This document shows positions 35,001-43,560 of a stretch of 64,000 nucleotides of DNA, piece after piece. Source of the DNA: Pollenia angustigena (lineage: Eukaryota; Arthropoda; Insecta; Diptera; Polleniidae); assembly GCA_930367215.1 (NCBI GenBank), contig OV884057.1, forward strand, positions 247,902,830 through 247,966,829. The letters are read 5' to 3'. The stretch's first letter is position 1, and the number at the start of each line of letters is the position of its first letter. Under the pieces are notes generated by a model, which made no database searches, was not told the origin of the DNA, and saw only the letters and a list, made by a program, of their open reading frames with translations. A program made the position numbers and the translations under genes.

Positions 35001-38000
35001 TGTTGAAAACGGCGGTAAAAAATGTTCAGTTCTAGAAACTTTATTGATATACCTTTAATTCTAGGGAATGATTTTTAAAATATTTGTGGTATAGTGTGAA
35101 ACTCTGAAGATATTTGCATTAACATGAATCAAAATGAATTATAGCACCATTCAAAATGACATTTTTTAAAGTTTAAAAAGTTTTAAGCATTTAAGGGTTA
35201 ACCACAATTTTTGCACTGTTTTGTTTTCGTATTAAGACAAGCGTTTTTTTCTCTAGTTTCGTAAAAATCGGCGCAATAATTTACAATATTTCGCTGTCTT
35301 TCCTTTAAAAATTCTAAATATGTCAAAATTTGACCTTTGACCTTTATGATTTTAGGGTTCATGTTGTCCGATTAAGGTTAAACCTTCAGAGTTTATTTTA
35401 AATTTTCTGGACTATAACATTCTGAAAAAGCTTTGTTATAAATTCATAACAATAAGAATATTGGGCTTATTCGCCAAAATATGGGCAAAAATTTAGTTTT
35501 TCCCGAAAATCGCCAAATTTAAAACGCCGGTACGGAACAACTATGGGCGATATTTAAAAAATTTTTTCATATTTTTCTTCCCTATTATATCCTTAAAAAA
35601 ATCCCAAAGTGAAAATTAAAAAAAGTCTGAAATTTCTTTAAGAAAATTTTGAATTATTCAAAATGGATTTTTGAACTGACGTTAAAAAATTAATATTTTT
35701 TTTTTTTTTTTGGGTCATGCTTGCGAAAAGATAAACGGTATTTTACGAAGACTAAAACTCATATATTAGTAAATACTGCTATATTTTAAGTAAAAATTAG
35801 CTTTTATTTAAATATTTCTTAAAATATGTTAATTTTTATTAATTTTAAGTGACCTGAGACTTTTTTTTAACAAATTTTGTCTTTTTTATCTCATTAGAAC
35901 GATAATTACGCACACATTATATTTTATTGCAAAAATAAATTTTTAATGGCAAATTTTCTACAAAAATTGAAGAAAAATTATTTGGAACTCTTGTAAATGG
36001 CCTTCAAACTGCAGCGCCGTTGCATCGTATATCTACGTATATCTTACGTATATCTTTAATACGTAGACTATTCTAGAGGGGTGGGACGGCCTGTGCCTTA
36101 ACATTTTTTTTTTCGTCCATACAATCTTGGAGCACTCTAATGTACATATAATTTTTCTTTTCTTAAAAAAAAAATGTTTTTTTCAAAAGCCACTTTTTTA
36201 CTAAAGAATGTATAGTTATTCCAAAAAATATATAAATTCAACCTACTCTGCGCTTTTTGAAGATTGCTTTACTTTCTTCTGCCGTATAATCAAACCCACA
36301 TTTAAGTCGAACTCTCTTTGTGCCGTTCACCACATTAAAGCATCTTAAATCACAGGTATCTTCACAGGCCGTTGTTTAAAGTTTAATTTTAGCGCCGTTA
36401 AATTTAGCTTTGAATCTCTAGAAGAATTTCTAATGCTGTCGCAGTTAAGAAAAATCCTTATTTTCTTGAGGACAGCAACATGAAAACAGCATTTTAAAGC
36501 AAAGTTTTACCGTCTGCTTTATTTGAAAACACTTTGATTTTATATCATTGGAAAGACTAATCAGCGAAATAAAGATATGTACCATTTATGGTATGGCAGG
36601 GTAAATTCCTTTTGCTGATCAAAAGGCTAATAATGAAAACAAAAAACAAAATATTTTTGTTGCATAACATTTGAGCTGGATGTTGAAAGGGGAAAGACGA
36701 ATGGAAAAGTATACTTTATTTTGTGTACAAGCAGTATTTTGAGTTTGTTATTAAGAGGAAGACTGCTTTAAGCTCAATTTCAGCGCCGTTAAAGTTTTGT
36801 TTTAATGGCGGCTAGCAAATTCTTTTTATTTTCAACTTGAATTTCAAAATGCTTGTTGCTGGACGCTTCAAATTCATTATCTTAAGCTGACGATGACTTT
36901 ATTTTCTTGGCTGTTATCGTACATGTTGCTGGCTGCTGCTGCTGCTGCTGCCTTGTTGTAAATGTTGCTGTTTAGTTCAGCAATTAATATGCCATTGAGC
37001 TTGTTGTTTATATGCGTTACAGAAAATTCATATGCAATTGCATGAACAGAAATTGAAAATGAACAAGAAAAAAAATTAAGTCGTACTCTGAACATGTATT
37101 TTTTTTTTCTTTGTCTCAATGCTGTAAAGAACGACCTCCTCTTAAGGTTTTGTGTGTGTGTGTTTTTTTTTTTTGGATCTTTAGAATTCAAGTAAAGCTT
37201 AAATACGTTGTATAGAGCGTTGTAATAATATCAGCAACATCGATACAAAAATTGACCTCATGCTGGGTGCTGGATTTTGACCATATGCATTTTGGCCACA
37301 AAAACCCCCCCACCAAGTAAAATGTTGATTATGGTTCTTTTACAGATAAACAAAAAAAAAAAACTAAAAACATTTATTGCTTTTTAATAATGTTGCAAGC
37401 AAATATTGCATGGGCCTGTGCAAATGCGAATTAAAGCTATAGCAGGAACCTTGTCTCCTCCCCAGAGACTGTTGCACGCGTCTTGTATAACAAATCCCCA
37501 GTAAAAACCAAAAACCTACCTGATCGTTTTCTGTTTGGTAGTAAATTTTTTTCCACGCTATCTTTGGCTTTTTGTGTTTTAACATTTAAACAAGCAACAA
37601 GAAAGAACCAACTAAAGCCAAAATAATTAAGTGGAAAACATATTAATGCACAGAAGGGTGGCTCTTAATACGCCATAAAATGTCAAAAATGAGCAGCACA
37701 TAAATTATATTTTAAGCTACAACTACAACAGCTTAAGATTTACTAATGAAGTCATTTGAGGCTTAAAAAACAAAAAATTACAATATTTTTCTACACAAAA
37801 TACTAATTTTCCTTAAAATTATTTTCTTTTCCCCCACACACCTCTTTTAGCATGTGCAAGCTGAAATGCGTCAAGAATGTAAATGTCATGGTATGTCTGG
37901 TTCCTGCACGGTTAAAACATGTTGGATGCGTTTGGCCAATTTCCGTGTTATTGGCGATAATCTCAAAGATCGTTTCGATGGCGCCTCTCGTGTCATGATG

Positions 38001-38480
38001 AGCAATAGCTTGAGAGCCAGCGGTAGTGCAAATGCTGTTAGTGCTCCCAGTCCAAATGCTGTGGGTGCTTCTTCTTCATCGCTTTTATCGCCAAATGCTG
38101 CCAGTTCCAATGCTTACGATGATGATAGAATGCTTAATGATGAACATGTTGTGAAGCATCATCCCAACATGCCCTCACCAAACAGTTTGCCAAATTCGAA
38201 TGCCATTTCTCGCAATTCGGTGCGTGGCAGACAGAGACAAGGCAAAAAGAATAATAGGTAAGTGTTGGAAGTGAAAGTTTCTTTATGACACGCTTCTTTT
38301 TTTTAGTCACTTTTGCCAGCTCTTATCAAAATCATTTCCAATAAAAAAAAAAAAAAAATAGGAAATATTAGGGACTTTTATACTTGGCAGCCCTTGCCAG
38401 GGACAAACTACGTAATTTAACGGGAATTCATGCGCATGTCGTAATATTGAATTCTATTGTTCTTGATTATTGTTACTTAT

Positions 38481-38521
<41 letters not shown>

Positions 38522-41053
38522 AAGTCAAGCTTTTTCCTTTAAATATTATAGAAAATGTCTTAAAAAGTTTGTGATATACAAAAATCTTATTGTAATATTT
38601 TTTAAAATGTTTTAAAAAATTAAAATTTTTATTTTTTCAATTGCTAAAATATTTCTGATAAATTCCCATGTTGATTTAGTCTCAATAACTTCTTAACTAT
38701 TAATCAAATGAAATTTATCACTGTGATATGTTGCAAAAAAAGCTAGCTTTTATGTTCCTGTGGCTTAAAATTTTGTAGAAATTCTAGCTTACAGAACAAT
38801 CCTGGAAGCTGTGATTATCTCAGAGATAAATTATCACAGTTTATTAAAGATTATTAAAAATTTTGAAAACAACAGCAATTATTTCATTCAAATAAAAATA
38901 TCACTCTGAAATAAAAGAACAAAAATATGTTTGTGTTTGCAGAAAATAGCGATTTAAATTTTGTGATTTATTATCACAAAGGCAAATTCGATCAATTTTG
39001 AGCATTCATATATGTGATAATTGAAGAAAAAACTTCAAAAGTTTCAATTTAAAAGGCAGATGTCCTGTTAATCGAATTCGAGTGAAATTGCAATCAAACA
39101 AATTTTGAAAACTATCCTTTGCCTTAAGTTTATAAAAATATTCGCTTTAATATACCACCTACTTTCAAGACCACTCACTTATCTTTAACAGAAATACTTT
39201 AGAAATCAGGAAAAGCTACGTTTATTATTAAGAAAATTGAAAGAAAATCTCAATCGATCTCAAACTTACGTGATTTCTATTTCCAAAACATGCCTGAATG
39301 TCTTAAGGGGTCTGGATACGGTCAAAATGCTTGTCTTGCCTGCAAATTCGCCCGTGTACGTGTGCTGGACGTAATATTCGCCGTCATATTTAAATTTTTT
39401 AGATTTTTTATTCAGAATCATCGGTGTCACACATACAAACACATTTTCACTAATACCACCATAGAGCTTGATGAGAAATGCTTGACCGTGTTCAGAACCC
39501 TTTAAAACAGGTGAGCGCATCAGACAGTATGAGAGAGGCTGTACATTTTTTTTATGGAGAATAAAAAATAATACCTACATACACCTTCATACAAAAAAGA
39601 ATGCACCTGTAGGAATTCGCCTTGTTTGAGGCAAAATATCGGGTGATTTTTTAAAAGCTATAGGAAAGTTTAAAAAAAAACACATAAAATTCAGAAAAAT
39701 GCATGAAATCTTTATTTGAATCGATAGTACGGTCCATATAATTTAATGTTTGAAGATTATTTCATGCAAATGTTGACTGTGACTGCGCCTCAAATGGTCC
39801 ATCCGCTTAGTCCAATTGTGGCATACTCTTTCCAACATTTCGGCCGGTATCTCATGAATAAATGCTTCAATGTTGTCTTCCAATGCGTCAATTGAAGTGG
39901 GCATGTGTGTATAGACATGAGCTTTAACATAGTCCCACAAAAAATAGCATAAAGGAGTTAAATCGCACGATCTAGGCGGCCAATTTACTGGTTCCGAACG
40001 TGAAATAAAATGTTCACCGAACTCGCCTCTCAATAAGTCCATTGTTAAGCGTGCTGTGTGGCATGTGGCACCGTCTTGTTTAAACCACATGTCATGCAAG
40101 TCAAGCTCTTGCATTTTGGGCAAAAAAAGGTGGATATCATCTCACGGTAGCGCTCACCATTCACAGTTACGTTACGATTCGCATCATCTTTGAAGAAGTA
40201 CGGTCCAATGATACCGGCTGATACAGCTGCGATATTTTCTTCACTTCGCACTCTACGTAAGCGTGTTGGTGGTTTATTGTCCAACAATGTAAATTTGGTG
40301 CGTTAGTCACAATAGCCCGAATAGCCGCTTCAGTGGGTCGATTAAACTGACCATAAAATGGAAGAAACGCTCGATGATCTTTCTTGACAGATAATAAAAT
40401 TCAATAATTTGCAAGCGTTGTTCGTTTGTAAGACGATTCATGGTTAAATTATAGACCAAACTGAAGATGTTTGACAGTGAAACAAAACACGAAACGTGCG
40501 TCAGCAGTTTAAACCAGTGTTGCCAAAAAGATAATAGCTTAAAATCACCTGATATAAATATTTAAGTAACAAATATCACTGTGATAAAAATTAGATGGAA
40601 ACATTTTAAAATAATAAATTTTTTTTTTTTTTAAATTAGAACTTAGCTTTAAATTTATAACTGTTGCAATAATCTTTGAAACAACAACAATAACAACCTT
40701 AACTAACAAACCATCTTTTCTCTCTCCTCTGCTGCTCTCTTTTTAGATATTCCTTCCAATTAAAACCCCACAATCCTGACCATAAGCCACCAGGCACCAA
40801 AGACATTGTCTACTTAGAACCCTCGCCATCCTTTTGCGAAAAGAACTTACGCCTGGGCATACAGGGAACCCATGGGCGCCAGTGCAATGATACATCGATT
40901 GGTGTAGATGGTTGTGATCTGATGTGCTGCGGCCGCGGCTATCGCACCCAAGAGGTTGTTGTAGTCGAACGTTGTGCCTGCACATTCCATTGGTGTTGTG
41001 AAGTCAAGTGTAAATTGTGTCGAACGAAGAAAACGATACACACGTGTCTGTAA
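10982..41053 (+). CDS. wg: wingless (Wnt1) secreted ligand, five coding exons
   Basis: Join 10982-11091, 16885-17147, 30934-31235, 37851-38257 and 40747-41053: 1389 nt, 462 residues plus stop (Drosophila Wg is 468). Wingless is a secreted, lipid-modified, Cys-rich Wnt ligand. It is acylated by Porcupine, carried by Wntless and bound by Frizzled2 and Arrow to stabilise Armadillo in segment polarity and imaginal disc patterning. Visible parts: a signal peptide (residues 1 to about 24); a Wnt core with conserved [27 protein letters not shown] and [23 protein letters not shown] at 235-250, with the serine equivalent to the palmitoleoylated one at 241; a Ser/Asn-rich insect-specific insert (about 270-350); and the C-terminal Cys-rich domain ending [11 protein letters not shown]. 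Sequons include NIS (47), NCS (105) and NDTS. All splice junctions are GT/AG and keep phase. No defect is seen. Confidence 0.98.
12900..13031. mobile_element. Miniature element, GGGTCGATT ends
   Basis: Imperfect inverted ends GGGTCGATTTCAGATGACAA and the complement of TTGCCCTCCGTAATCGACCC. The same family occurs complete at 49641-49782 and as a left-end fragment at 28879-28935; all share AACTGAACTGAAGTTGAGTT or a close variant. Noncoding. Confidence 0.6.
13351..13440 (-). repeat. tRNA-derived SINE head, minus strand
   Basis: Reverse complement reads CGGGTAACGGGCTAGTTGCT..., then GGGTTTGGCTCCCGCC. These are like the A box and B box of a pol III tRNA promoter in the right order and spacing. 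It resembles 24020-24091 closely (same CTAGTxxxTAGTGAGC..AGTCTATC block), so both come from one SINE family. An intact tRNA is excluded because the acceptor and anticodon stems do not pair well. Confidence 0.65.
13765..13906. mobile_element. Foldback miniature element, TTA duplication
   Basis: 142 bp with about 40-bp inverted arms (GTCTGGGTTCACACCATGAA...), flanked by TTA at 13762-13764 and 13907-13909. It sits in the mariner relic. The central loop is rich in GAGAGAGG/CTCTCCCC. It fits Tourist/Harbinger-type MITEs. Confidence 0.8.
14061..14252. mobile_element. Miniature element with CAAGGCGAATTC ends
   Basis: Ends CAAGGCGAATTCATG and CAAAGCGAATTTCAT are inverted. The flanking 8-mers GCATTAGC and GCACTACC match at six positions, an eroded duplication. 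It lies in the mariner relic. Same family as 7603-7756. Confidence 0.6.
14526..15120. mobile_element. Element built from repeated GAGATAAAGCCAT motif
   Basis: 595 bp. The inverted ends share RTGCTTTAAAACCATGTGAG and the following GATAAGGCCAYGATGGCTTT. Flanks CTTTTCAA (14518-14525) and TTTTTCAA (15121-15128) look like an 8-bp duplication with one mismatch. The motif GAGATAAAGCCAT or its complement recurs about nine times in both directions. The middle (14780-14940) is unusually G+C-rich. A C run of about 16 bases closes the right end. The superfamily is not assigned. Confidence 0.65.
15656..15794. mobile_element. Foldback element, CGAACGTTAACGTTCG family, copy 1
   Basis: Nearly self-complementary 139 bp: AGCCTGTTCAACGATTTCGA... 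on the left and its inverted counterpart ending CGTTAAACCGGCAG. The central arms are rich in TTTAAAACAAAAACAAA. Further copies lie at 47978-48116 and 51888-52026, and a remnant near 46463-46495. Confidence 0.8.
16885..17147 (+). CDS. wg: wg exon 2
   Basis: The acceptor TTTCCAG|GGGCATT completes Trp37. Encodes residues 38-124: [12 protein letters not shown], then [24 protein letters not shown] and the conserved [18 protein letters not shown] with the first Wnt cysteines and an N-glycosylation sequon (NCS). The donor is G|GTAAGG at 17148. Compared with Drosophila there is a small insertion (SPISSG) before IMYVDP. Confidence 0.96.
17160..17182 (+). repeat. (GA)n microsatellite
   Basis: About eleven AG units right after the exon 2 donor. 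Confidence 0.9.
17541..18612. repeat. Decayed TATACCC-type interspersed repeat
   Basis: Opens TTTTATACCCTTCGCTACAG and closes GAAGGGTATATGAGATTCGG, with 'aaaatcggtcc' phrases between. This is the same class as the copy at 32706-33512 but heavily diverged. Noncoding. Confidence 0.65.
19480..21530 (+). repeat. Satellite-like tandem array, about 190-260 bp period
   Basis: The phrase TTCAATATTCGAATTTTCGA (or a variant) recurs near 19876, 20133, 20321, 20557, 20801 and 21015. It is followed each time by AATGTCTTGTAATAAAATTT and later GCGAATTTTCGAAGTTCTAA. The units diverge by small indels. GAATTTTCGAA cores recur twice per unit. More decayed units extend to both sides. No coding potential. Confidence 0.85.
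23653..24649. mobile_element. Inner CCCAGCAAAAACTT element, nested in its own family
   Basis: Ends CCCAGCAAAACCTTACATTG and CCCAGCAAAAACTTGGTAATG, flanked by TA at 23651-23652 and 24650-24651. Inside, a block of about 140-180 bp (GCTTACAAATAGGGAGTTAA... to ATTACAACTAACATGTCATG) occurs twice (23757-23893 and 24151-24333), with a SINE between. Confidence 0.75.
23880..24091 (-). repeat. tRNA-derived SINE, minus strand
   Basis: On the minus strand the head (24091-24020) reads GCCCCGGTAGACTAGCTGGT..., then GATCGAATCCCGCC, like tRNA A and B boxes. It is followed by an A-rich tail made of AAAATAAAATAAG units (23890-24010). Related to 13351-13440. It separates the two 140-180-bp direct repeats of the inner element. 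Confidence 0.75.
25439..25934. mobile_element. CAAGGCGAATTC-family element with nested MITE
   Basis: Ends CGAGGCGAATTCATAC and CAAGCCGAATTTATAC are inverted. The flanking 8-mers GGTAAAAT and GGTAAAAA differ at one base. The element is interrupted by 25489-25826. Confidence 0.65.
25489..25826. mobile_element. Harbinger-like miniature element, TTA duplication
   Basis: 338 bp, ends AGCTGAAGGTCCACACCACG and AGCTGGAGGTCCACACCACG, flanked by TTA at 25486-25488 and 25827-25829. Noncoding. Confidence 0.85.
26284..26416. mobile_element. Foldback miniature element
   Basis: Inverted arms AATTAGACGTGACATAACCA on both sides of about 80 bp. The target duplication cannot be separated from the palindromic TTA/TAA ends. 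Confidence 0.75.
26850..26972 (+). repeat. VFVCVTP repeat core, copy 2
   Basis: Shares TTGATCAAATTTCTCATCAAG and ATTAATAGTGAAAAAGTGTT with copies at 108-255 and 39360-39503. It translates as [20 protein letters not shown] and ends with GGCGAATTCACG. Confidence 0.65.
28879..28935 (+). repeat. GGGTCGATT-family fragment
   Basis: The left 57 bp of the family seen at 12900-13031 and 49641-49782. The right end is missing. Confidence 0.55.
29018..30083 (+). repeat. Spaced array of GCGTCAAAGCGACAA motif
   Basis: AAAARCGTCAAAGCGACAA or close variants begin near 29018, 29161, 29333, 29467 and 29568, with weaker ones at 29698, 29846 and 29982 and an inverted one near 30067. The spacing is 100-170 bp. 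Several are preceded by AAACACATTAAAA-type sequence. The spacers are AT-rich and only loosely alike, so the short CG-bearing core is better kept than its surroundings. Confidence 0.75.
30934..31235 (+). CDS. wg: wg exon 3
   Basis: The acceptor CTTTTCAG|GG completes Gly125. Encodes residues 125-225: [32 protein letters not shown], the Wnt signature region [26 protein letters not shown], then [16 protein letters not shown]. The donor is GCG|GTAAGT at 31236. An overlapping alternative frame is open by chance. Confidence 0.97.
32529..33569. mobile_element. GGCGCAACCATAAT element, split copy
   Basis: The left part (CCCAACCATAATGTGCTTATG...) and right part (...GCATATTATGGTTGCGCC) match the unsplit copy at 61784-62068 in order and direction. 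The split is at 32706-33512, where the TATACCC repeat was inserted. TWA-like flanks are probable but eroded. Confidence 0.75.
32706..33512. repeat. TATACCCTCCACCA interspersed repeat, near complete
   Basis: Starts TATACCCTCCACCACAATTA. It has GTCCGTCTGTCTGTCCGTCT at 32848-32874, two tandem units of about 157 bp starting with AAATTTCGTGAAGATC (33137 and 33292), and ends GGTGGAGGGTATCAAAG...CGGCACAGCCGAATATAG. The unsplit host copy at 61784-62068 shows it is an insertion. This is a repeat class well known in fly genomes. Its mobilising enzyme is not evident here. Confidence 0.8.
33800..34806. mobile_element. CAGCCGTACCTAAACAAAAG element, split copy
   Basis: Inverted ends CAGCCGTACCTAAACAAAAG and CAGCCGTACCTTAACAATAG, flanked by TTA (33797-33799 and 34807-34809). 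It is interrupted by 34023-34731. The uninterrupted copy is at 42002-42344. Confidence 0.85.
34023..34731. mobile_element. Innermost miniature element, TTA duplication
   Basis: Ends CCCTGCCTTTACAC and CCTAGGGTTTACAC, flanked by TTA (34020-34022 and 34732-34734). The copy at 42002-42344 carries the empty site with a single TTA. The motif ACTTGCAAGT recurs near both ends. Confidence 0.85.
36933..36952 (+). repeat. (GCT)n microsatellite
   Basis: About six GCT units in intron 3. Confidence 0.85.
37851..38257 (+). CDS. wg: wg exon 4 (acylation site and insect insert)
   Basis: The acceptor CTCTTTTAG|CATGTG starts at a codon boundary (His226). It first encodes [19 protein letters not shown], with the Wnt acylation hairpin (lipidated Ser equivalent at 241), then [19 protein letters not shown]. 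The rest is a fast-evolving Ser/Asn/Ala-rich insert with DDDRMLND and [12 protein letters not shown] blocks shared with Drosophila Wg, and a basic [12 protein letters not shown] end. The donor is AG|GTAAGT at 38258. Confidence 0.97.
38481..38514 (+). repeat. (TC)n microsatellite
   Basis: About seventeen TC units soon after the exon 4 donor. Confidence 0.9.
39360..39503 (-). repeat. VFVCVTP repeat core, copy 3
   Basis: The minus strand translates as [20 protein letters not shown], then a KKFKYDGEY stretch. It is followed toward 39602-39625 by the complement of CAAGGCGAATTCCTACAGGT. The core lies about 100-250 bp inside this terminal motif, suggesting it is part of the CAAGGCGAATTC element family. 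Confidence 0.65.
39639..40552. mobile_element. mariner element, internally deleted
   Basis: 914 bp, ends TCGGGTGATTTTTTAAAAGC and TCAGGTGATTTTAAGCTATT, flanked by TA (39637-39638 and 40553-40554). It carries the transposase relic 39743-40441. Shorter than the usual 1.3 kb because the middle is missing. Confidence 0.88.
39743..40441 (-). pseudogene. mariner transposase, deleted and frameshifted
   Basis: The minus strand starts [19 protein letters not shown] (first helix-turn-helix). After a frame change come [20 protein letters not shown] and, directly, [20 protein letters not shown]. The segment normally between these, with the second helix-turn-helix and first catalytic Asp, is deleted. The C-terminal part is intact in one frame (40123-39743): [12 protein letters not shown] (second Asp) and [12 protein letters not shown] (third Asp), 36 residues apart, ending HLHEIIFKH. 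This spacing is longer than the classic D34D. The enzyme cannot be active. Confidence 0.88.
40747..41053 (+). CDS. wg: wg exon 5 (C-terminal Cys-rich domain)
   Basis: The acceptor CTCTTTTTAG|A completes Arg361. Encodes [54 protein letters not shown] and [18 protein letters not shown], then HTCL and TAA (41051-41053). This is the Frizzled-binding index-finger domain with its full set of cysteines. Confidence 0.98.
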
Positions 41054-41142
41054 AAAAAAAAAAAACAGCAGCTGGCGCTGGCCTCATCATTATGATCACA
41101 TACACACACGCACACAACGTACGCCTCTGAGAGCGTATTTGG

Positions 41143-41148
41143 AATAAA
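41143..41148 (+). terminator. wg: Possible wg polyadenylation signal
   Basis: AATAAA 90 nt after the wg stop codon, followed by a GT-rich then T-rich stretch (41158-41240). The Drosophila wg 3' UTR is longer, so a later signal may be used instead. Confidence 0.35.
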
Positions 41149-41680
41149 GTAGACCTTGTCCTAGAATAAGGCTTGTTATTTGTTTGAATATTTTTTTATT
41201 TTTATTTTTTTTTTATTTTTTTTTTTTAATTTTACATACATATTTTTCCTGTACAATGTATTTATTAAATGATGGAAAAAAACTATATAAGTAAAAAGAA
41301 AAAAACTTAAATCCCTTGACTTGCCTTTAGAGAATATTTGTTAAGAAAAAATAATAATTTGCCAACCACACGAGTACAATCAATGATTTTGACAAAAAAT
41401 TAATTTGCCATACTTTGTAAACGTCAATATGAATTTATTTTTAAAAACTTCTCACACGAAAGAGAAAATATTTAAAATGCAAATTGTGTGGTCTAATTTA
41501 TTAAAACAACAAAAATTAAAGATAAACGAACGCTTTTGACTTTATATAAAAAAGCTTTGGATTTACAACAACATAAAAAAAAATATAAATAATTTATTTT
41601 TCTATTAAAAAAAAATTACATTAAAATATATAAACCGTTCTTTCAAGGCGAATTCACTTTTCAGGTGGCATTGAAATCAC

Positions 41681-41932
41681 AGCTGGGGTCTTTACCGCAT
41701 ACGATATCAAGCAAAATTGTTTGAAATTTTTTTATTTTGGTATTATGACTCTCGATATCGAATGAAATGTATCGTAATTTGAGATGATAGCATTCGATAT
41801 GGAGTAACCAAAGTCATTACTTCTCTCTAGTTTTCATTCGATACGTCAGTGTCTATCTTATGCAGGAAAATACGATAGTTTACTCGATACGATAGCTTGC
41901 GATATCGAATGCGGTCATTAGGCCCCTGAGCT
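41681..41932. mobile_element. Miniature element with CGATATCG motifs
   Basis: Ends AGCTGGGGTCTTTACCGCAT and AGCTCAGGGGCCTAATGACC continue into CGCATxCGATATC on both sides. CGATA/TATCG motifs recur about ten times inside. No clear duplication. Confidence 0.7.
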
Positions 41933-42001
41933 ACTTTTTTTTCTTACTTAGAGAAAGAAATGTGAATAGTTTTAGGTGTCTTTGACGTATTAGACAACTA
42001 A

Positions 42002-42344
42002 CAGCCGTATCTGAACAAAAGCGACACAAGTTTTCTAGTTGTCAAAAATTGTCATGGCCATGCGATTAATATGAAGCATCCCTAAATGCCGCGGCGTCAG
42101 GGCTTTTCAATAGGAAGTGAAGTTGGCCATTATTGTTAATAAATATTAACGATTTATTTACTTTTTGGTCAATCTAGCGGTTTTATTTCCATTTTTATTT
42201 GTATTATGAGGGTTTCGTTAAACAAGAAAGTTAAAACTACTGTTCGTGACACAACGTTAACGCTTATGTTTAGGTATGGCACATCAGCGTACTGGCTAAG
42301 CGGACGAAAACGTTCCACCTTTTACTCTTGTTTAGGTACGGCTG
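42002..42344. mobile_element. CAGCCGTACC element, uninterrupted copy
   Basis: Same termini as 33800-34806 without the inner insertion. Flanks are TAA on the left and AAA on the right. It preserves the empty target TTTAGGTATGGC. Confidence 0.8.
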
Positions 42345-42434
42345 AAAAGCAACATTAATTTTACAATGTTGATTTTAATTGTAATACTTGTCGTAGTATT
42401 GCCGCAGATGGAATTGCATGAATTCGCTTTGCGT

Positions 42435-43560
42435 CCTTCTATTCTTTGACTCTCTATTTTCTCTCTTTTTTGTTTTTGCTTAATTTTTTGTAAGAACTAG
42501 TTCTTATTCTTGTATCAACTAGTTCTTTTTTTTGTAAAAATAAATTAAACTAACAATTTTAAAATTTAATTTAATTGTAAAGACAACGAAATATTTAATC
42601 ACTTTGAAACCGAAGTAAAAAAGTGAAGAGAACTTTTCTAGCAGTATTAAAAAAAAAACAAACAATAAAAACAAAAAAAATATTTAGAATTTATGTGTAA
42701 TTTCTCTAAAGCTCTTTTCTTTAATAAAAGAGCAAAAAATGAGAGACCTTAAAGCCCAGTTTTTTTCTTAAGGTAATTAAGTAAAAAATTTATTTAAATT
42801 AATTAATTTTTCCTTTCTTATATTTTCCAGCAAAAGGCAAATACGTAGAAAAGAAAAATTAAATTTATTAAAATAATTGAAAAAAAATGCATTTCTTACA
42901 CTAAAAATTATAATTAATGCCGTAATTAATTAATATTTGACTTAATTAATTTGTAATATTTTTTTAAAGACTGAATTGTTGAAAGGAAGATGCAAAATTT
43001 ATTTCGAATTAAATTTTTGTAGAATGAAAAAATTTGATTATAAAAAAAGTATTTTTAAGTTAAAATTTTCTTGATTTTTTTTTTGTACATATTAATTTAA
43101 GTAATTAATTAAGAATAGTTTAAGTTTTGTAATTATTAGTTTTAATTATAAATCTATTTAAAATTTAGTTTTCTATTTTTTAAGTTTAACACTTTAATTT
43201 AATACGTAATTAATTGTACTTAATATTTATATTTAGTAAAAAAAGTTAAGTTAATTATAAAGTTTTTTTTATGGTTTAAAAAAAAAATTAAATATTTTGA
43301 ATTTTTTTTTTATATTTATAATTAAATTAATTTATTAATTAAATATCATGTCGATTTAAATTAAATTTCTAATTGGTTAAATTTTGTAATGAAATATGAA
43401 ACTTTTTACAAAAACTCTTAAAAAATACAAAAAAAAAACTTTGAAAAAAAAGAAGTTTGAAAAACGTAAAATGAAAATAAAATTTTATATATAAAAAATA
43501 AAAAAAGCGCTAATTATTTTCTGAAGAATTTTAAATAAATCAGTTTCCATTTCAATGGGT
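42435..43560. other. No gene seen
   Basis: Very AT-rich DNA (TTAATTAA and homopolymer runs), no repeat family recognised. Confidence 0.6.

Larger units (their letters stand above)
31236..37850 (+). other. wg: wg intron 3
   Basis: 6.6 kb. 31240-32320 and 34995-37850 show no mobile element and no exon. The first has a CCCCATTAAAGTGGGG palindrome at 31674. The second has a (GCT)n run at 36933-36952 and long T runs. 32330-34982 is a nested transposon block. Confidence 0.75.
38258..40746 (+). other. wg: wg intron 4
   Basis: 2.5 kb. It holds a (TC)n tract at 38481-38514, plain AT-rich DNA to 39250, a VFVCVTP repeat copy and a deleted mariner, then a pyrimidine-rich acceptor before exon 5. Confidence 0.8.
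41645..42431. mobile_element. CAAGGCGAATTC-family element with two nested elements
   Basis: Inverted ends CAAGGCGAATTCAC and CAAAGCGAATTCAT, with rough flanking similarity (CGTTCTTTC and CGTCCTTCT). It contains 41681-41932 and 42002-42344. It begins about 590 bp after the wg stop codon. Confidence 0.5.

Noticed and set aside
36877..37191. 104-codon minus-strand frame with poly-Ala
   Set aside because: The poly-Ala is the (GCT)n microsatellite read in reverse; no support otherwise.
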